DNA from: Lachnospiraceae bacterium
GTDB taxonomy: Bacteria; Bacillota; Clostridia; Lachnospirales; Lachnospiraceae
Length of the DNA stretch: 54,862 bases
Reading direction: 5' to 3'
Assembly (NCBI GenBank): GCA_017456585.1
Contig: JAFTJD010000072.1
Span: 1-54,862, forward strand
Shown: positions 7,702-16,935 of the stretch, piece after piece
Layout of the letters: every line of letters starts with the position of its first letter
How positions within the stretch are numbered: position 1 is the stretch's first letter
Translations under genes and position numbers: made by a program
The notes under the pieces: model-generated
Databases searched by the model: none
Seen by the model: only the letters and a program-made list of their open reading frames with translations
Told to the model about the DNA's origin: nothing

Positions 7702-8622
7702 ATGAATAAGATATATGATATGATTATAATAGGCGGAGGTCCTGCAGGTTTATCGGCTGCAGTGTATGCGAAGCGTGCGAAGATAGATGTAGTTGTTATT
7801 GAGAAAGCACCTATTGTAGGTGGACAAGTACTTAGTACTTACGAGGTAGATAATTATCTTGGCTTGCCGGGGATAAATGGTTTTGAACTTGGAATGAAGT
7901 TCAAAGAACACGCAGAGAAATTAGAAGTTGAATTTGCAGAAGGAGATGTTCTTGAAGTAGATTTTTCGGGAGTAGAGAAGTGCGTAAGAACATCAGCAGG
8001 GGAATATAAGGCTAAGACGGTTATCTTGGCTACAGGAGCAGCACACAGAAAGCTCGGGGTTCCGGGAGAGGAAGAGCTTGCCGGAATGGGAGTATCTTAT
8101 TGTGCTACATGCGATGGCGCATTTTTTAAGGGAATGACAACAGTTGTAGTTGGCGGCGGTGACGTAGCGGTAGAAGATGCCATTTTTCTTGCGAGAATCT
8201 GTGATAAGGTTTATCTCGTTCATAGAAGAGACAGCTTTAGGGCAACTAAAGTGCTTATGGATGCACTTGGGAAATATAATAATATAGAGCTGGTTCTTGA
8301 TAGTGTAGTTGAAAGCATTGAGGGTGAAGACCAGGTTGAGTGCATAAATGTTAAGAATGTAAAGACCGGCGAGGCAAGACAGCTTAAAGCACAGGGAATA
8401 TTCGTTGCGGTTGGTATGATACCGAACACGGATGCATACAAGAGTGCGCTTGAGCTTGATGAGGTCGGATATGTTGTTGCAGGGGAAGATTGTGTAACAA
8501 GTGTACCGGGCGTTTATGCTGCAGGAGATGTAAGAACAAAGGAGTTAAGACAGATTATAACAGCTGTGTCAGATGGTGCGTGTGCTGTTAAGATGGCAGA
8601 GCGTTATTTGGAGGTTTTATGA
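7702..8622 (+). CDS. trxB: Thioredoxin reductase (NADPH), FAD-dependent
   Basis: A 306-residue pyridine nucleotide-disulfide oxidoreductase of thioredoxin-reductase size. It has the FAD-binding IIGGGPAGLSAAVYAKRA near the N-terminus and the redox-active CATC at residues 134-137. The NADPH-binding VVVGGGDVAVEDAIFLAR follows, and near the C-terminus the FAD-contacting GVYAAGDVR and a Q-I/T-rich segment. It transfers electrons from NADPH to thioredoxin. The start is ATG 7702 with AGGAGG six bases before it; upstream in-frame codons lack a ribosome site. The stop overlaps the start of a secreted NlpC/P60 gene by four bases, an unusual coupling. Confidence 0.92.
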   Translation: MNKIYDMIIIGGGPAGLSAAVYAKRAKIDVVVIEKAPIVGGQVLSTYEVDNYLGLPGINGFELGMKFKEHAEKLEVEFAEGDVLEVDFSGVEKCVRTSAGEYKAKTVILATGAAHRKLGVPGEEELAGMGVSYCATCDGAFFKGMTTVVVGGGDVAVEDAIFLARICDKVYLVHRRDSFRATKVLMDALGKYNNIELVLDSVVESIEGEDQVECINVKNVKTGEARQLKAQGIFVAVGMIPNTDAYKSALELDEVGYVVAGEDCVTSVPGVYAAGDVRTKELRQIITAVSDGACAVKMAERYLEVL

Positions 8623-9953
8623 AAAGACTGAATGTATTAGGGAGAATAGGTATAGTATCTGTCATGGCTTTAGCGATAATGGGTATGGCATGTGCTGCCG
8701 GAGCTAAGGATGAAGCGATGGCGGCAACAGTAGCTTCGCAAGATGATTCCGTAGCAATGGCAGATATAGACGGGCTTGATAAAGATACCGTAAAGGAAGG
8801 AAGTAATGTACTTCCGAAGATAGAGATTATATTTAAGGAAACCACATCGGAGGCTACAGAAGATGTAGAGTCTGATACAATCACTACTGATGATGCTATT
8901 ATCGGGGATGAGGATGAAGTAGATGAGAATGCAGTCACAGATTCGAAGGCTGAAGATGTTTCGGATGATGTAACTGCAGCTGACGAAGATATGAACGAAG
9001 CGAACACTGAGGCCGTTGATGAGGAAAAGACACCTGTCACAGGCCTTGCGATAGCGATATGTGACAGCTATGTAAACGTGAGAAGCATTCCGAGTACGGA
9101 TGGGAAGATTCTTGGTAAGATTTATAAGCATGGTATGGCTGATGTTATAGAGGAAGCAGATGGCTGGTACAAGATGACGTCAGGAGAAGTCACGGGCTAC
9201 ATAAAGGCAGATTACTTCGTGGTTGGCGAAGAGGCACAGGAGCTTGTTGAGAGCCTTAATGCAAGAATTGCTAAAGTTAAGGCATCTGCATTAAGAGTCA
9301 GAGCTTCACAGAGTACAGATGCGGAAGTGCTTGCGCTTCTTTCTAAAGGAACTTCATGTGTTGTGCTTTTTGAAGAAGATGAATGGGTTAAGGTTAAGTT
9401 TGGCGATGTCATCGGATGGGTAGCAAAGGAATATGTAGATATATCACTTAAGCTTAATAATGCCATAAGTATTGAAGAGGAAGCCAGACAGAAAGAGGCA
9501 GCAAGAAAGGCTGAAGAGGAGAAAAAGAATCAGATAAAGACACAGGCTGAGAATCTCGTACAGTTGAGCAATGCTGAGATGTCAGAAGAAGAAGCTGCTT
9601 TGAGAGAGAAGATAGTAGCGTTCGCGCTTCAGTATGTAGGTAATAAATATGTCTATGGTGGTAACAGCCTTACAAATGGAACTGATTGTTCGGGATTTGT
9701 GAAACTTATATATCAGGAATTTGGTTACACGATTACCCGAAGAGCTTCCACGCAGTACGGTGACGGAACAAAGATTAACTGGCAGGATGCCAGACCAGGC
9801 GATTTGATATTCTATGGTAAGAATTCGATTACGCATGTAGTTATGTATATAGGTAACGGCAAGGTTGTGCATGCAAGTACACCTGAAACAGGCATAATTG
9901 TATCAGGTCTTAACTACAAGAATATATACGGAGCTACGCGAATTATAAAATAA
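8619..9953 (+). CDS. Secreted NlpC/P60 peptidoglycan hydrolase with two SH3b domains
   Basis: A 444-residue secreted cell-wall endopeptidase. A signal peptide covers residues 1 to about 30 (MKRL..VSVMALAIMGMACAAGAKD), followed by an acidic low-complexity stretch to about 140. Two bacterial SH3 domains (about 147-200 and 220-280) each carry the YVNVRS or ALRVRAS strand typical of wall binding. A charged coiled-coil-like linker spans 285-325. The C-terminal NlpC/P60 domain (about 330-444) has catalytic Cys357 in TDCSGF, His406 in THVVMYIG and the third polar residue in VVHAS. Such enzymes usually cut gamma-D-Glu-diaminopimelate bonds. Its start overlaps the trxB stop (ATGA), and a strong terminator follows. 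Confidence 0.93.
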   Translation: MKRLNVLGRIGIVSVMALAIMGMACAAGAKDEAMAATVASQDDSVAMADIDGLDKDTVKEGSNVLPKIEIIFKETTSEATEDVESDTITTDDAIIGDEDEVDENAVTDSKAEDVSDDVTAADEDMNEANTEAVDEEKTPVTGLAIAICDSYVNVRSIPSTDGKILGKIYKHGMADVIEEADGWYKMTSGEVTGYIKADYFVVGEEAQELVESLNARIAKVKASALRVRASQSTDAEVLALLSKGTSCVVLFEEDEWVKVKFGDVIGWVAKEYVDISLKLNNAISIEEEARQKEAARKAEEEKKNQIKTQAENLVQLSNAEMSEEEAALREKIVAFALQYVGNKYVYGGNSLTNGTDCSGFVKLIYQEFGYTITRRASTQYGDGTKINWQDARPGDLIFYGKNSITHVVMYIGNGKVVHASTPETGIIVSGLNYKNIYGATRIIK

Positions 9954-9982
9954 CAATATTTTCTGAAAGTTTCAAAAATGAT

Positions 9983-10025
9983 AAAAAAGCGATTTTTGTG
10001 CAAATTGCACAAAAATCGCTTTTTT
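9983..10025 (+). terminator. Strong rho-independent terminator after the NlpC/P60 gene
   Basis: A perfect 43-base palindrome around position 10004: 21-base arms beginning AAAAAAGCGATT and ending in a run of six T, with a stem containing GCGATTTTTGTGCAA. The symmetry means it could also stop minus-strand transcription. Confidence 0.92.
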
Positions 10026-10048
10026 GATTTCAATTCAAAAAGGGTAAA

Positions 10049-10147
10049 TGTGGATAACTCAGGGGTTATATAAACTTATCAACAAAGAAAAAAGGTTGAT
10101 TTTGTCGATAAAATGAGTTATACACCTTTTTTTCCACATTATCCACA
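10049..10147. other. Cluster of DnaA boxes between the NlpC/P60 gene and hpf
   Basis: Within 99 bp there are two perfect DnaA boxes: TTATCCACA on the minus strand at 10049-10057 and on the plus strand at 10139-10147. Four more 9-mers differ at one position: TTATCAACA 10076-10084, TTATCGACA on the minus strand at 10103-10111, TTATACACC 10118-10126 and TTTTCCACA 10130-10138. An AT-rich stretch of about 200 bp with many A/T runs follows to 10300. No dnaA, dnaN or rep gene is nearby. It could be a DnaA-titrating or reactivating locus, an origin-like element, or a DnaA-controlled region ahead of hpf-secA. Confidence 0.7.
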
Positions 10148-10276
10148 AACATAAACTGTGCAAAAGTAGCAAATTGAATATATCACTATTAACAAAAATG
10201 CTAAGGAATTACGCTTAAAATAAAGATTAAATTCTTGAAAAAAGTATTAAAAATGTATACACAATTGAGAAATAAC

Positions 10277-10304
10277 TTGATAATTCTCAAAAAAGTGATA
10301 TAAT
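10277..10304 (+). promoter_or_regulatory. Predicted sigma-A promoter of hpf
   Basis: TTGATA at 10277-10282 and a perfect TATAAT at 10299-10304 with a 16-bp spacer. This leaves a leader of about 60 bases before hpf. Confidence 0.75.
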
Positions 10305-10370
10305 ATCATTATAAGGTAACAGAGACGTAATTTAGTTATTTTATAAGACATCGAAAAGGAGTTGGACATT

Positions 10371-10898
10371 ATGAAATTTATTATCACAGGCAAAAATATT
10401 GATGTTACAGAAGGCTTAAGAACAGCAGTTACAGAGAAGATAGGGAAGCTTGAGAAATTTTTCTCTCAGGATACGGAAGTCAATGTAACACTTAGTGTTG
10501 AGAAAGATAGACAGAAGATAGAGGTTACTATACCTGTTAAAGGCAATATAATAAGAGCTGAGCAGGTAAGCAGTGACATGTATGCATCTATTGATCTTGT
10601 AGAAGGAATAATTGAAAGACAGCTTAAGAAGTACAGAAAGAAGATAATCGACAGAAAGCAGAGTGCACAGAGCTTTACTCCTGAATATATGGAGACAGAA
10701 TACGAAGAGGACGATGCTATAAAGATTGTAAGAACCAAACGTTTTGCTATTAAGCCTATGGATCCTGAAGAAGCATGCGTTCAGATGGAGTTATTAGGAC
10801 ACGATTTCTTCGTATTCATGAATGCTGAGACTGATGAAGTTAATGTTGTTTATAAGAGAAAGGGTAATACTTACGGACTTATAGAGCCTGAATTCTAA
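10371..10898 (+). CDS. hpf: Ribosome hibernation promoting factor, long form
   Basis: A 175-residue long-form HPF (RaiA/YvyD family). The N-terminal domain (1 to about 100, FIITGKNIDVTEGLRTAVTEKIGKLEKFF) binds the 30S subunit. The C-terminal domain (about 120-175, IVRTKRFAIKPMDPEEACVQMELLGHDFFVF) makes the dimer that joins two 70S ribosomes into inactive 100S particles. The start at ATG 10371 has AAAAGGAG nine bases upstream; an upstream TTG at 10362 is less likely. It is followed by a terminator and secA, the common Firmicutes order hpf-secA-prfB. Its leader adjoins a DnaA-box cluster. Confidence 0.95.
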   Translation: MKFIITGKNIDVTEGLRTAVTEKIGKLEKFFSQDTEVNVTLSVEKDRQKIEVTIPVKGNIIRAEQVSSDMYASIDLVEGIIERQLKKYRKKIIDRKQSAQSFTPEYMETEYEEDDAIKIVRTKRFAIKPMDPEEACVQMELLGHDFFVFMNAETDEVNVVYKRKGNTYGLIEPEF

Positions 10899-10913
10899 TA
10901 TTTTCAACCATAC

Positions 10914-10969
10914 GAACCGGAACATATCTTTGAAAGCTTAGTTGAAAAGATGTGAGCCGGTTCTTTTTT
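10914..10969 (+). terminator. Rho-independent terminator after hpf
   Basis: GAACCGG at 10914-10920 pairs with CCGGTTC at 10957-10963, with further pairing of ACATATCTTT to AAAAGATGTG inside, followed by a run of T. Confidence 0.85.
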
Positions 10970-10991
10970 GTCTATATACTGCTAAAAAATA

Positions 10992-11020
10992 TTGAATTTA
11001 CTGTTTGTTAGTGGTATACT
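10992..11020 (+). promoter_or_regulatory. Predicted sigma-A promoter of secA
   Basis: TTGAAT at 10992-10997 and TATACT at 11015-11020 with a 17-bp spacer, 55 bp before the secA ATG. Confidence 0.6.
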
Positions 11021-11075
11021 ATTATATGATATTCTGCTCGGGTTATGGGCAATAATAATGATTGGGAGATTGGTA

Positions 11076-13640
11076 ATGAAATTATTAGATAAGATTTTTG
11101 GAACACATAGTGAAAGAGAATTAAAAAGGGTAACACCTATAGTTGATAAAATAGAGAGCTTACGTCCTGAGATGATGGCAAAGAGTGATGAGGAACTTAG
11201 GGCAAAGACAGATGAATTTAAGAAGAGACTTGCTGAAGGCGAGACTCTTGATGATATTTTGCCTGAGGCATATGCAGTTGTAAGAGAGGCTGCCAGAAGA
11301 GTTCTTAATACAGAGCACTTCAGAGTACAGTTATATGGTGGTATTTTCTTGCATCAGGGACGTATATCAGAGATGAGAACAGGTGAAGGAAAGACACAGA
11401 CCTGTTTGCTTCCTGCATATCTTAATGCACTTGAAGGTAAGGGCGTGCATGTAGTTACTGTTAATGAATACCTTGCAACTCGTGATGCTGAGTGGATGGG
11501 ACAAGTACACAGATTCCTTGGACTTACTGTTGGTGTGTCACTTTCAGGAATGGAGAAGGATGAGAAGCAGGCGGCATACAACTCAGATATCACTTATGTA
11601 ACCAATAATGAATTGGGTTTTGATTATCTTCGTGATAATATGGCTATATATAAGGAACAGCTTGTTTTAAGAGACCTTAATTATGCAATTATCGATGAGG
11701 TTGACTCTGTTCTTATTGATGAGGCCAGAACTCCGCTTATTATTTCAGGACAGAGTGGTAAGTCTACCAAGCTTTATGAAGTGTGTGATATTCTCGCAAG
11801 ACAGCTCGTTAAAGGTTCAGGAACAGAACTTACCAAGATGGCACTTATCATGGGCGAGGAGTTAAAAGAAGAGGGAGACTTTATCGTTAACGAAAAAGAG
11901 AAGAACGTAGTTCTTACAGCGGAAGGTGTTGCTAAGGTAGAGGATTTCTTCAAGATAGAGAACCTTGCAGATCCTGAGAATCTTGAGATTCAACATAACA
12001 TTATTTTGGCACTTCGTGCACATAATCTTATGTTTAAGGATCAGAACTATATTGTTAAGGATGACGAGATTCTTATCGTAGATGAGTTTACAGGTCGTGT
12101 TATGCCGGGTAGACGTTATTCAGATGGTCTTCATCAGGCAATCGAGGCTAAGGAGCATGTTAAGGTTAAGAGAGAAAGCAAGACTCTTGCTAATATTACT
12201 TTCCAGAATTTCTTTAATAAGTATAAGAAGAAAGCCGGTATGACAGGTACAGCTCTTACAGAAGAGGCGGAGTTTAGAGCAATATACGGAATGGACGTTA
12301 TTGAGGTACCTACTAACCGTCCGGTTGCAAGAATTGACAGACAGGATGTTGTGTTTAAGACAAGAAAAGAGAAGTTACATGCGGTTGTTAATGAGATTGT
12401 AGAGGCTCATGCAAAGGGACAGCCGGTGCTTGTCGGAACTATTACAATTGAGGCATCTGAAGAAGTTAGTGCACTTTTGAAAAAGAAAGGAATTCCGCAT
12501 AAAGTACTTAATGCGAAGTTCCATGAGATAGAGGCTGAGATTATCGCTGATGCAGGTGTTCATGGTGCGGTTACTATCGCTACCAATATGGCAGGTCGTG
12601 GTACTGATATTAAGCTTGATGAGGCAGCAAAGGCTGCAGGAGGACTTAAGGTTATCGGTACAGAGCGTCATGAATCACGTCGTATCGATAATCAGTTAAG
12701 AGGTCGTTCAGGTCGTCAGGGTGATGTTGGTGAATCAAGATTCTACCTTTCACTTGAAGATGATATTATGAGATTATTTGGTTCTGAGCGACTTATGTCA
12801 GTATTTAATGCTCTCGGAGTTCAGGAGAATGAAGAGATTGAGCATAAGATGCTTACTAATACGATTGAGAAAGCACAGAAGAAGATAGAGTATAATAACT
12901 TTAGTATAAGAAAGAATCTCTTGGAATATGATCAGGTTATGAATGAGCAGAGAGAGATTATATACGAAGAGCGTCGTAGAGTTCTTGACGGAGAGAACAT
13001 GCGAGATGTTGTATATAAGATGCTCGTTGAGACGGCTGAGGCTGTCGTGGATAAATGCATTGGAGAGGATCAGAATAGCGAAGAGTGGGATATTGTTGAG
13101 CTTAATACAGAGCTTATCCCGATTATTCCGATTGAGCCGATTACTTTAGATAAAGTTAAGGGAATGAACAAGTCAGAGCTTAAGCAGATGGTTAAGACAG
13201 AAGCAGTTAAACTCTACGAAGCAAAAGAGGCAGAATTCCCGGATGCAGAGAAGGTTCGTGAACTTGAGCGAGTTGTTCTTCTTAAGGTTATCGACCGTAA
13301 GTGGATGGATCACATTGATGATATGGATCAGCTTCGTCAGGGTATTGGACTTCAGGCATATGGACAGAGAGATCCGCTTGTTGAATACAAGATGAGTGGT
13401 TATGATATGTTTGATGCTCTTACAGAGAGTATCCGTATTGATACAGTTAAGTTCTTATTACATGTAAAGGTAGAGCAGAGGGTCGAAAGAGAGCAGGTTG
13501 CTAAGGTTACAGGAACCAATAAGGACGATTCTGCTACAAAGGCGCCTGTTAAGAGAGCTAACGATAAGGTATATCCTAATGACTTGTGTCCATGCGGAAG
13601 TGGTAAGAAATACAAGCATTGCTGCGGAAGATTAGGATAA
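11076..13640 (+). CDS. secA: Preprotein translocase ATPase SecA
   Basis: An 854-residue SecA, the motor ATPase that drives unfolded preproteins through SecYEG. It starts [18 protein letters not shown], typical of the family, at ATG 11076 behind GGGAG; longer in-frame starts would add a non-homologous tail. Visible motifs are Walker [15 protein letters not shown]-like [40 protein letters not shown] and the helicase motif [10 protein letters not shown]. The C-terminus carries the zinc and SecB-binding motif [13 protein letters not shown]. Length is normal. prfB follows after 35 bases, as in many Firmicutes. Confidence 0.98.
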   Translation: MKLLDKIFGTHSERELKRVTPIVDKIESLRPEMMAKSDEELRAKTDEFKKRLAEGETLDDILPEAYAVVREAARRVLNTEHFRVQLYGGIFLHQGRISEMRTGEGKTQTCLLPAYLNALEGKGVHVVTVNEYLATRDAEWMGQVHRFLGLTVGVSLSGMEKDEKQAAYNSDITYVTNNELGFDYLRDNMAIYKEQLVLRDLNYAIIDEVDSVLIDEARTPLIISGQSGKSTKLYEVCDILARQLVKGSGTELTKMALIMGEELKEEGDFIVNEKEKNVVLTAEGVAKVEDFFKIENLADPENLEIQHNIILALRAHNLMFKDQNYIVKDDEILIVDEFTGRVMPGRRYSDGLHQAIEAKEHVKVKRESKTLANITFQNFFNKYKKKAGMTGTALTEEAEFRAIYGMDVIEVPTNRPVARIDRQDVVFKTRKEKLHAVVNEIVEAHAKGQPVLVGTITIEASEEVSALLKKKGIPHKVLNAKFHEIEAEIIADAGVHGAVTIATNMAGRGTDIKLDEAAKAAGGLKVIGTERHESRRIDNQLRGRSGRQGDVGESRFYLSLEDDIMRLFGSERLMSVFNALGVQENEEIEHKMLTNTIEKAQKKIEYNNFSIRKNLLEYDQVMNEQREIIYEERRRVLDGENMRDVVYKMLVETAEAVVDKCIGEDQNSEEWDIVELNTELIPIIPIEPITLDKVKGMNKSELKQMVKTEAVKLYEAKEAEFPDAEKVRELERVVLLKVIDRKWMDHIDDMDQLRQGIGLQAYGQRDPLVEYKMSGYDMFDALTESIRIDTVKFLLHVKVEQRVEREQVAKVTGTNKDDSATKAPVKRANDKVYPNDLCPCGSGKKYKHCCGRLG

Positions 13641-13675
13641 TAATCAGGGCTTAGATTAAAGGTAAAGAAGGTGAT

Positions 13676-14789
13676 ATGGTGGTAGAATTAGACCAGATGA
13701 AGTATACACTTGGAACGTATAGAACACCATTATTGGAAGTAAGGGATTCACTTTGACTTAGAAAATAAGTCAAGAAGAATAATAGAGTTAGAGAGAACGA
13801 TGGAGGAACCTGATTTCTGGAATGATCCGGAGAAATCACAGGAATCCATGAAGGAACTTAAGGTTCTGAAAGCTTCGGTAGATGGATATAATTCACTGGA
13901 GCAGCAGTTCGAGGATTTGGAAGTGCTTATCGCAATGGGATATGAAGAGAACGATGAAGCTTTTATTCCGGAGATAAGTGAAGCACTTGACCAATTTATA
14001 AATGAGTTTGAAGAATTAAGAATCGGAACATTACTTTCCGGAGAATACGACAAAGATAATGCGATTCTTACACTTCATTCCGGTGCCGGTGGAACTGAAG
14101 CCTGTGACTGGGCAGCTATGCTTTACCGAATGTATACAAGGTGGGCAGAGAAGAAAGGTTTTTCTATAGAGGTACTTGACTATCTTGACGGAGAAGAAGC
14201 CGGAATCAAATCAGTTACCATTCAGGTTAACGGTATTAATGCATACGGATATCTTAAGTCGGAGAAAGGAATTCACAGACTTGTAAGAATATCACCGTTT
14301 AATGCTAACGGCAAACGTCAGACTTCATTTGCTTCATGTGAAGTAATGCCGGATATAGAAGAGGATGTTGATGTAGAGATACGTGAAGAAGACTTGCGAA
14401 TAGACACTTATCGTTCGAGTGGAGCAGGTGGACAGCATGTCAACAAAACTTCGTCAGCTATACGTATTACGCATATTCCGACTAACATAGTTGTACAGTG
14501 TCAGAATGAGCGTTCACAGTTTCAGAATAAGGACAGAGCCATGAAGATGCTTAAGGCTAAGCTTTATCTTCTTAAACAGCAGGAGAATGCAGACAAGGTA
14601 TCTGACATACGTGGCGAAGTTAAGGATATCGGATGGGGTAATCAGATTCGTTCCTATGTAATGCAACCATACAGCATGGTTAAGGATCACAGAACTAATG
14701 AAGAAACTAGTAATGTGTCAGCCGTGATGGATGGAAGTATAGATTCATTTATTAGTGCATATTTAAAATGGATTAATATAAAAAGATAG
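13676..14789 (+). CDS. prfB: Peptide chain release factor 2, made by programmed +1 frameshift
   Basis: RF2 recognises UGA and UAA. The first 26 codons (MVVELDQMKYTL... from 13676, or from GTG 13679, which has better ribosome-site spacing) end at an in-frame TGA at 13754-13756. Reading continues in the +1 frame from GAC at 13755 through DLENKSRRIIELERTMEEPD to 14789, giving about 370 residues, the normal RF2 length. The stop-codon recognition tripeptide SPF is in VRISPFNANG, and the peptidyl-tRNA hydrolysis motif GGQ is in SGAGGQHVNKT. A split annotation would miss the first exon-like piece. It lies in the secA-prfB-cheW run. Confidence 0.95.
13741..13757 (+). promoter_or_regulatory. prfB autoregulatory +1 recoding site
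   Basis: The slippery CTT-TGA-C at 13751-13757 is preceded by an internal Shine-Dalgarno-like AAGGGA at 13741-13746. This is the classical arrangement in which low RF2 stalls the ribosome at UGA and promotes slippage of the peptidyl-tRNA from CUU to UUU. Confidence 0.95.
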
Positions 14790-14803
14790 AAGGAGTGATC
14801 ATT

Positions 14804-15271
14804 ATGGCACAGCAGCAACAGATGCAAGTAATCGTATTTAAAGTTGGTGAAGAGTTGTATTGTATTGATGTTGCTTATATCATCGGTATCGAGAAAATGG
14901 TATCGATAGCACGTGTACCAACAGGGGTACAGCACATCAAGGGTATAATTAATCTTAGAGGCAATGTTATTCCGGTACTTAGCTTGAGAAGCAAATTCGG
15001 AATGCCGGATGTTCCGGTAACAGAAGAGAATCGTATGCTTATAGTTCAGTATGACGATATGTTAGTTGCGCTTCTTGCAGATGAAGTCCTTGAGATAGAG
15101 GATGTTACAGAAGAAAAGTATTTCGACGCTCCAAGAATCGTTAAAAGTGAAGACACCAAATATGTTAAAGGTGTAATTAACCTTAAGAGAGGTCTCGTAA
15201 TTCTGATTGACCATTCAGAGCTCATACCTCAGAATGACCAGGAAAGCATGAAAGAAATCGTAAACGACTAA
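14804..15271 (+). CDS. cheW: Chemotaxis coupling protein CheW
   Basis: A 155-residue CheW-domain protein, full length for the family. It has VFKVGEELYCIDVAYIIGIE at the N-terminus, the RVPTGVQHIKGIINLRGNVIPVLSLRSKFG core and a C-terminal KGVINLKRGLVILID. CheW links chemoreceptors to the kinase CheA at the membrane array. Start ATG 14804 with AAGGAG at proper distance. It lies 14 bases after prfB with no other che gene in the window, so it is an orphan copy here. Partners must be elsewhere, or the protein may serve a different signalling complex. Confidence 0.92.
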   Translation: MAQQQQMQVIVFKVGEELYCIDVAYIIGIEKMVSIARVPTGVQHIKGIINLRGNVIPVLSLRSKFGMPDVPVTEENRMLIVQYDDMLVALLADEVLEIEDVTEEKYFDAPRIVKSEDTKYVKGVINLKRGLVILIDHSELIPQNDQESMKEIVND

Positions 15272-15368
15272 TTGCAGTCAGAAGTTAGATGTGTAAATAT
15301 GAATCTTCGGATATGTTATATATGGGAGGAGATTCTAAAAAAATATATATCAATAGGAGGAATTGTCA

Positions 15369-16223
15369 ATGAGTGAAAGAAAGCTTCAAGTAGTAACAGG
15401 TGGAACATCGGGAATGGGTCTTGCTACAGCAAAAGCACTTGGCGTTTATGGTCCGGTACTTATCGGAGGTAGAAACGAGAAGCGTCTTAATGATGCTATG
15501 GCAGAGTTGAAAGAAGCGGGGGTAGAAGCATATGGTATGCAGTGTGACGTGTCCAGCCCGGATTCATTGAAAGCATTTGTAGATTATGCATTGACTATCG
15601 CACCAATCGGTAATGTAGTTAATGCTGCAGGTGTAGATTATGCGGATATGCCGAAGGAACCGATTATCAAGATTAATATGCTTGGAACACATTATGTTTT
15701 GGAAGCATTTCTTCCATATTTAGATGATTCTTATGTTGTGAATTTCTCTTCTATTACAGGTAACTTTTACCCAGGTCCTTCAGCGGAAGAGAAGGAGTTA
15801 TGGGATAGCACACAGACTGTTAGTGAGGCAGAATTTGTTGAGCGTCAGCTTAAGCTTACGGCACAGCCGAATGATCCCCGTATGTTAGCACTTGGTGAAA
15901 GCTATACAACATATGCAATGTCTAAACGTTATGTGCAGTATTATACACAGGCTAATGCGATGCGTGTTGCTATGAAGAATGGTAGCCGTATCATTTCTAT
16001 TGCTCCGGGTTCATTCTACACACCTATGCTTGCGGGTGGTAATAATGAGGCTATGCAGGCAAGTATTAAGAGAGGAACCGTATATCAGCGTTTTGGAACA
16101 TCTGAAGAGATGGCAGATTTGATTGTACATCTTCTTGCACTGGGACATGGATATCTTACAGGTGTGGATATCATTCATGATGGTGGTAAGACAGCATTAT
16201 CCTTTGCAAAGCAGATGATGTAA
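15369..16223 (+). CDS. Short-chain dehydrogenase/reductase, substrate unknown
   Basis: A 284-residue SDR with the cofactor motif TGGTSGMGLATAKALG at the N-terminus, NAAGV in place of NNAG, a catalytic Ser in VNFSSITG, and YAMSKR giving the Tyr and Lys. The C-terminal GHGYLTGVDIIHDGGKT is the usual SDR ending. A helical insert of about 40 residues (around 140-185) between the Ser and Tyr motifs makes it longer than the 250-residue norm and could form a substrate lid. The start at ATG 15369 follows AGGAGG by eight bases. It probably has its own promoter in the 97 bases after cheW and ends at a terminator. Substrate cannot be read from sequence. Confidence 0.88.
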   Translation: MSERKLQVVTGGTSGMGLATAKALGVYGPVLIGGRNEKRLNDAMAELKEAGVEAYGMQCDVSSPDSLKAFVDYALTIAPIGNVVNAAGVDYADMPKEPIIKINMLGTHYVLEAFLPYLDDSYVVNFSSITGNFYPGPSAEEKELWDSTQTVSEAEFVERQLKLTAQPNDPRMLALGESYTTYAMSKRYVQYYTQANAMRVAMKNGSRIISIAPGSFYTPMLAGGNNEAMQASIKRGTVYQRFGTSEEMADLIVHLLALGHGYLTGVDIIHDGGKTALSFAKQMM

Positions 16224-16297
16224 TAAGACAGCGGTTTATGTATAACGTAGACGATAGATAATCATTGAAGAAAATATAAAGAGAAACTTTACAAACT

Positions 16298-16324
16298 AAA
16301 AAGGCGTGGTTACCACGCCTTTTT
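16298..16324 (+). terminator. Rho-independent terminator after the SDR gene
   Basis: AAAAAGGCGTGGT and ACCACGCCTTTTT form a perfect 13-bp stem around one base. It also marks the left border of the long inverted repeat that follows. Confidence 0.9.
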
Positions 16325-16335
16325 CATTTTACCTG

Positions 16336-16899
16336 CGTTTTATGGCAATTTTGTTATTCACGCTACTATAATTTTAAAAGACTTAAGACTTAGTATATGA
16401 TTTACTCGCAACTTCTACGCCCTTAAGGAGAACTATACGCTTTGCCGCTTCGATGTTTTATAGCACGCCTCTTACGGAAACTCGCAAAAGCTGTGGCTAT
16501 ATTATATGATTTCCGAAGGCAACACAGACCATTAGCGGAACTTGACTTTGCAACGCTTCGATAAAGTGCGCCCCGTAGGAACTGTTTGAGAACAAGGTGA
16601 CGCAACACCTGTATATTAATATGTGTACTGATAGTCACCTTGTTCGAGTTTTGCGTAGGGGCGCACTAATAAAATATCGAAGCGGCAAAGTCTTTAGTTC
16701 CACTTATGGTCGTAGAGGTTGCGAGTGAAATCATATAATATAGCCACAGCTTTGCTCAAACAGTCCGCCAGAGGCGTGTTCATCGAAGCGTAGCAAAGCA
16801 AAGTTCTACTAAAGGGCTGTGTTGCCTTCACAAATCATATACTAAGTCTTAAGTTTTGAAGCATACTTACGGCGTGAATAACAAAATTGCCATAAAACG
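16336..16899. repeat. 564-bp long inverted repeat, each arm a tandem pair of related units
   Basis: Two collinear 282-bp arms are exactly symmetric about 16617.5. The outermost 27 bp match perfectly (16336-16362 with 16873-16899), as do GAACAAGGTGAC 16590-16601 with 16634-16645 and the central ATATTAATAT. Other matched blocks include GACTTAAGACTTAG-like, GCTTTGCCGCTTCGAT-like and TGTGGCTATATTATATGATTT-like segments. Each arm is itself an imperfect tandem duplication of a unit of about 105 bp running from ATATGATTT through TTTGC.GCTTCGAT to CAAAGCTGTGGCT, so the element has four homologous units. Weaker pairing may extend it to 16298-16946. No convincing ORF is present. A transcript would form a very long hairpin. 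Confidence 0.85.
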
Positions 16900-16935
16900 A
16901 CGGTAAGATTTGGAGAAATTTGGATAAAAAAGGGG

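Noticed and set aside
8588..9040. Ser-rich minus-strand frame opposite the NlpC/P60 gene
   Set aside because: Shadow of the acidic linker codons; the plus-strand gene has signal peptide, domains and a terminator.
10026..10370. Chromosomal oriC
   Set aside because: No dnaA, dnaN, rpmH or gidA genes are nearby, so I report only a DnaA-box cluster; skew data would be needed to claim an origin.
10148..10370. Known structured RNA in the hpf leader
   Set aside because: I could not match a known conserved structure by eye; the stretch mostly shows A/T runs and the promoter.
13754..13756. prfB as a pseudogene with an early stop
   Set aside because: The TGA is in the standard CTT-TGA-C recoding context with an upstream ribosome-site-like sequence.
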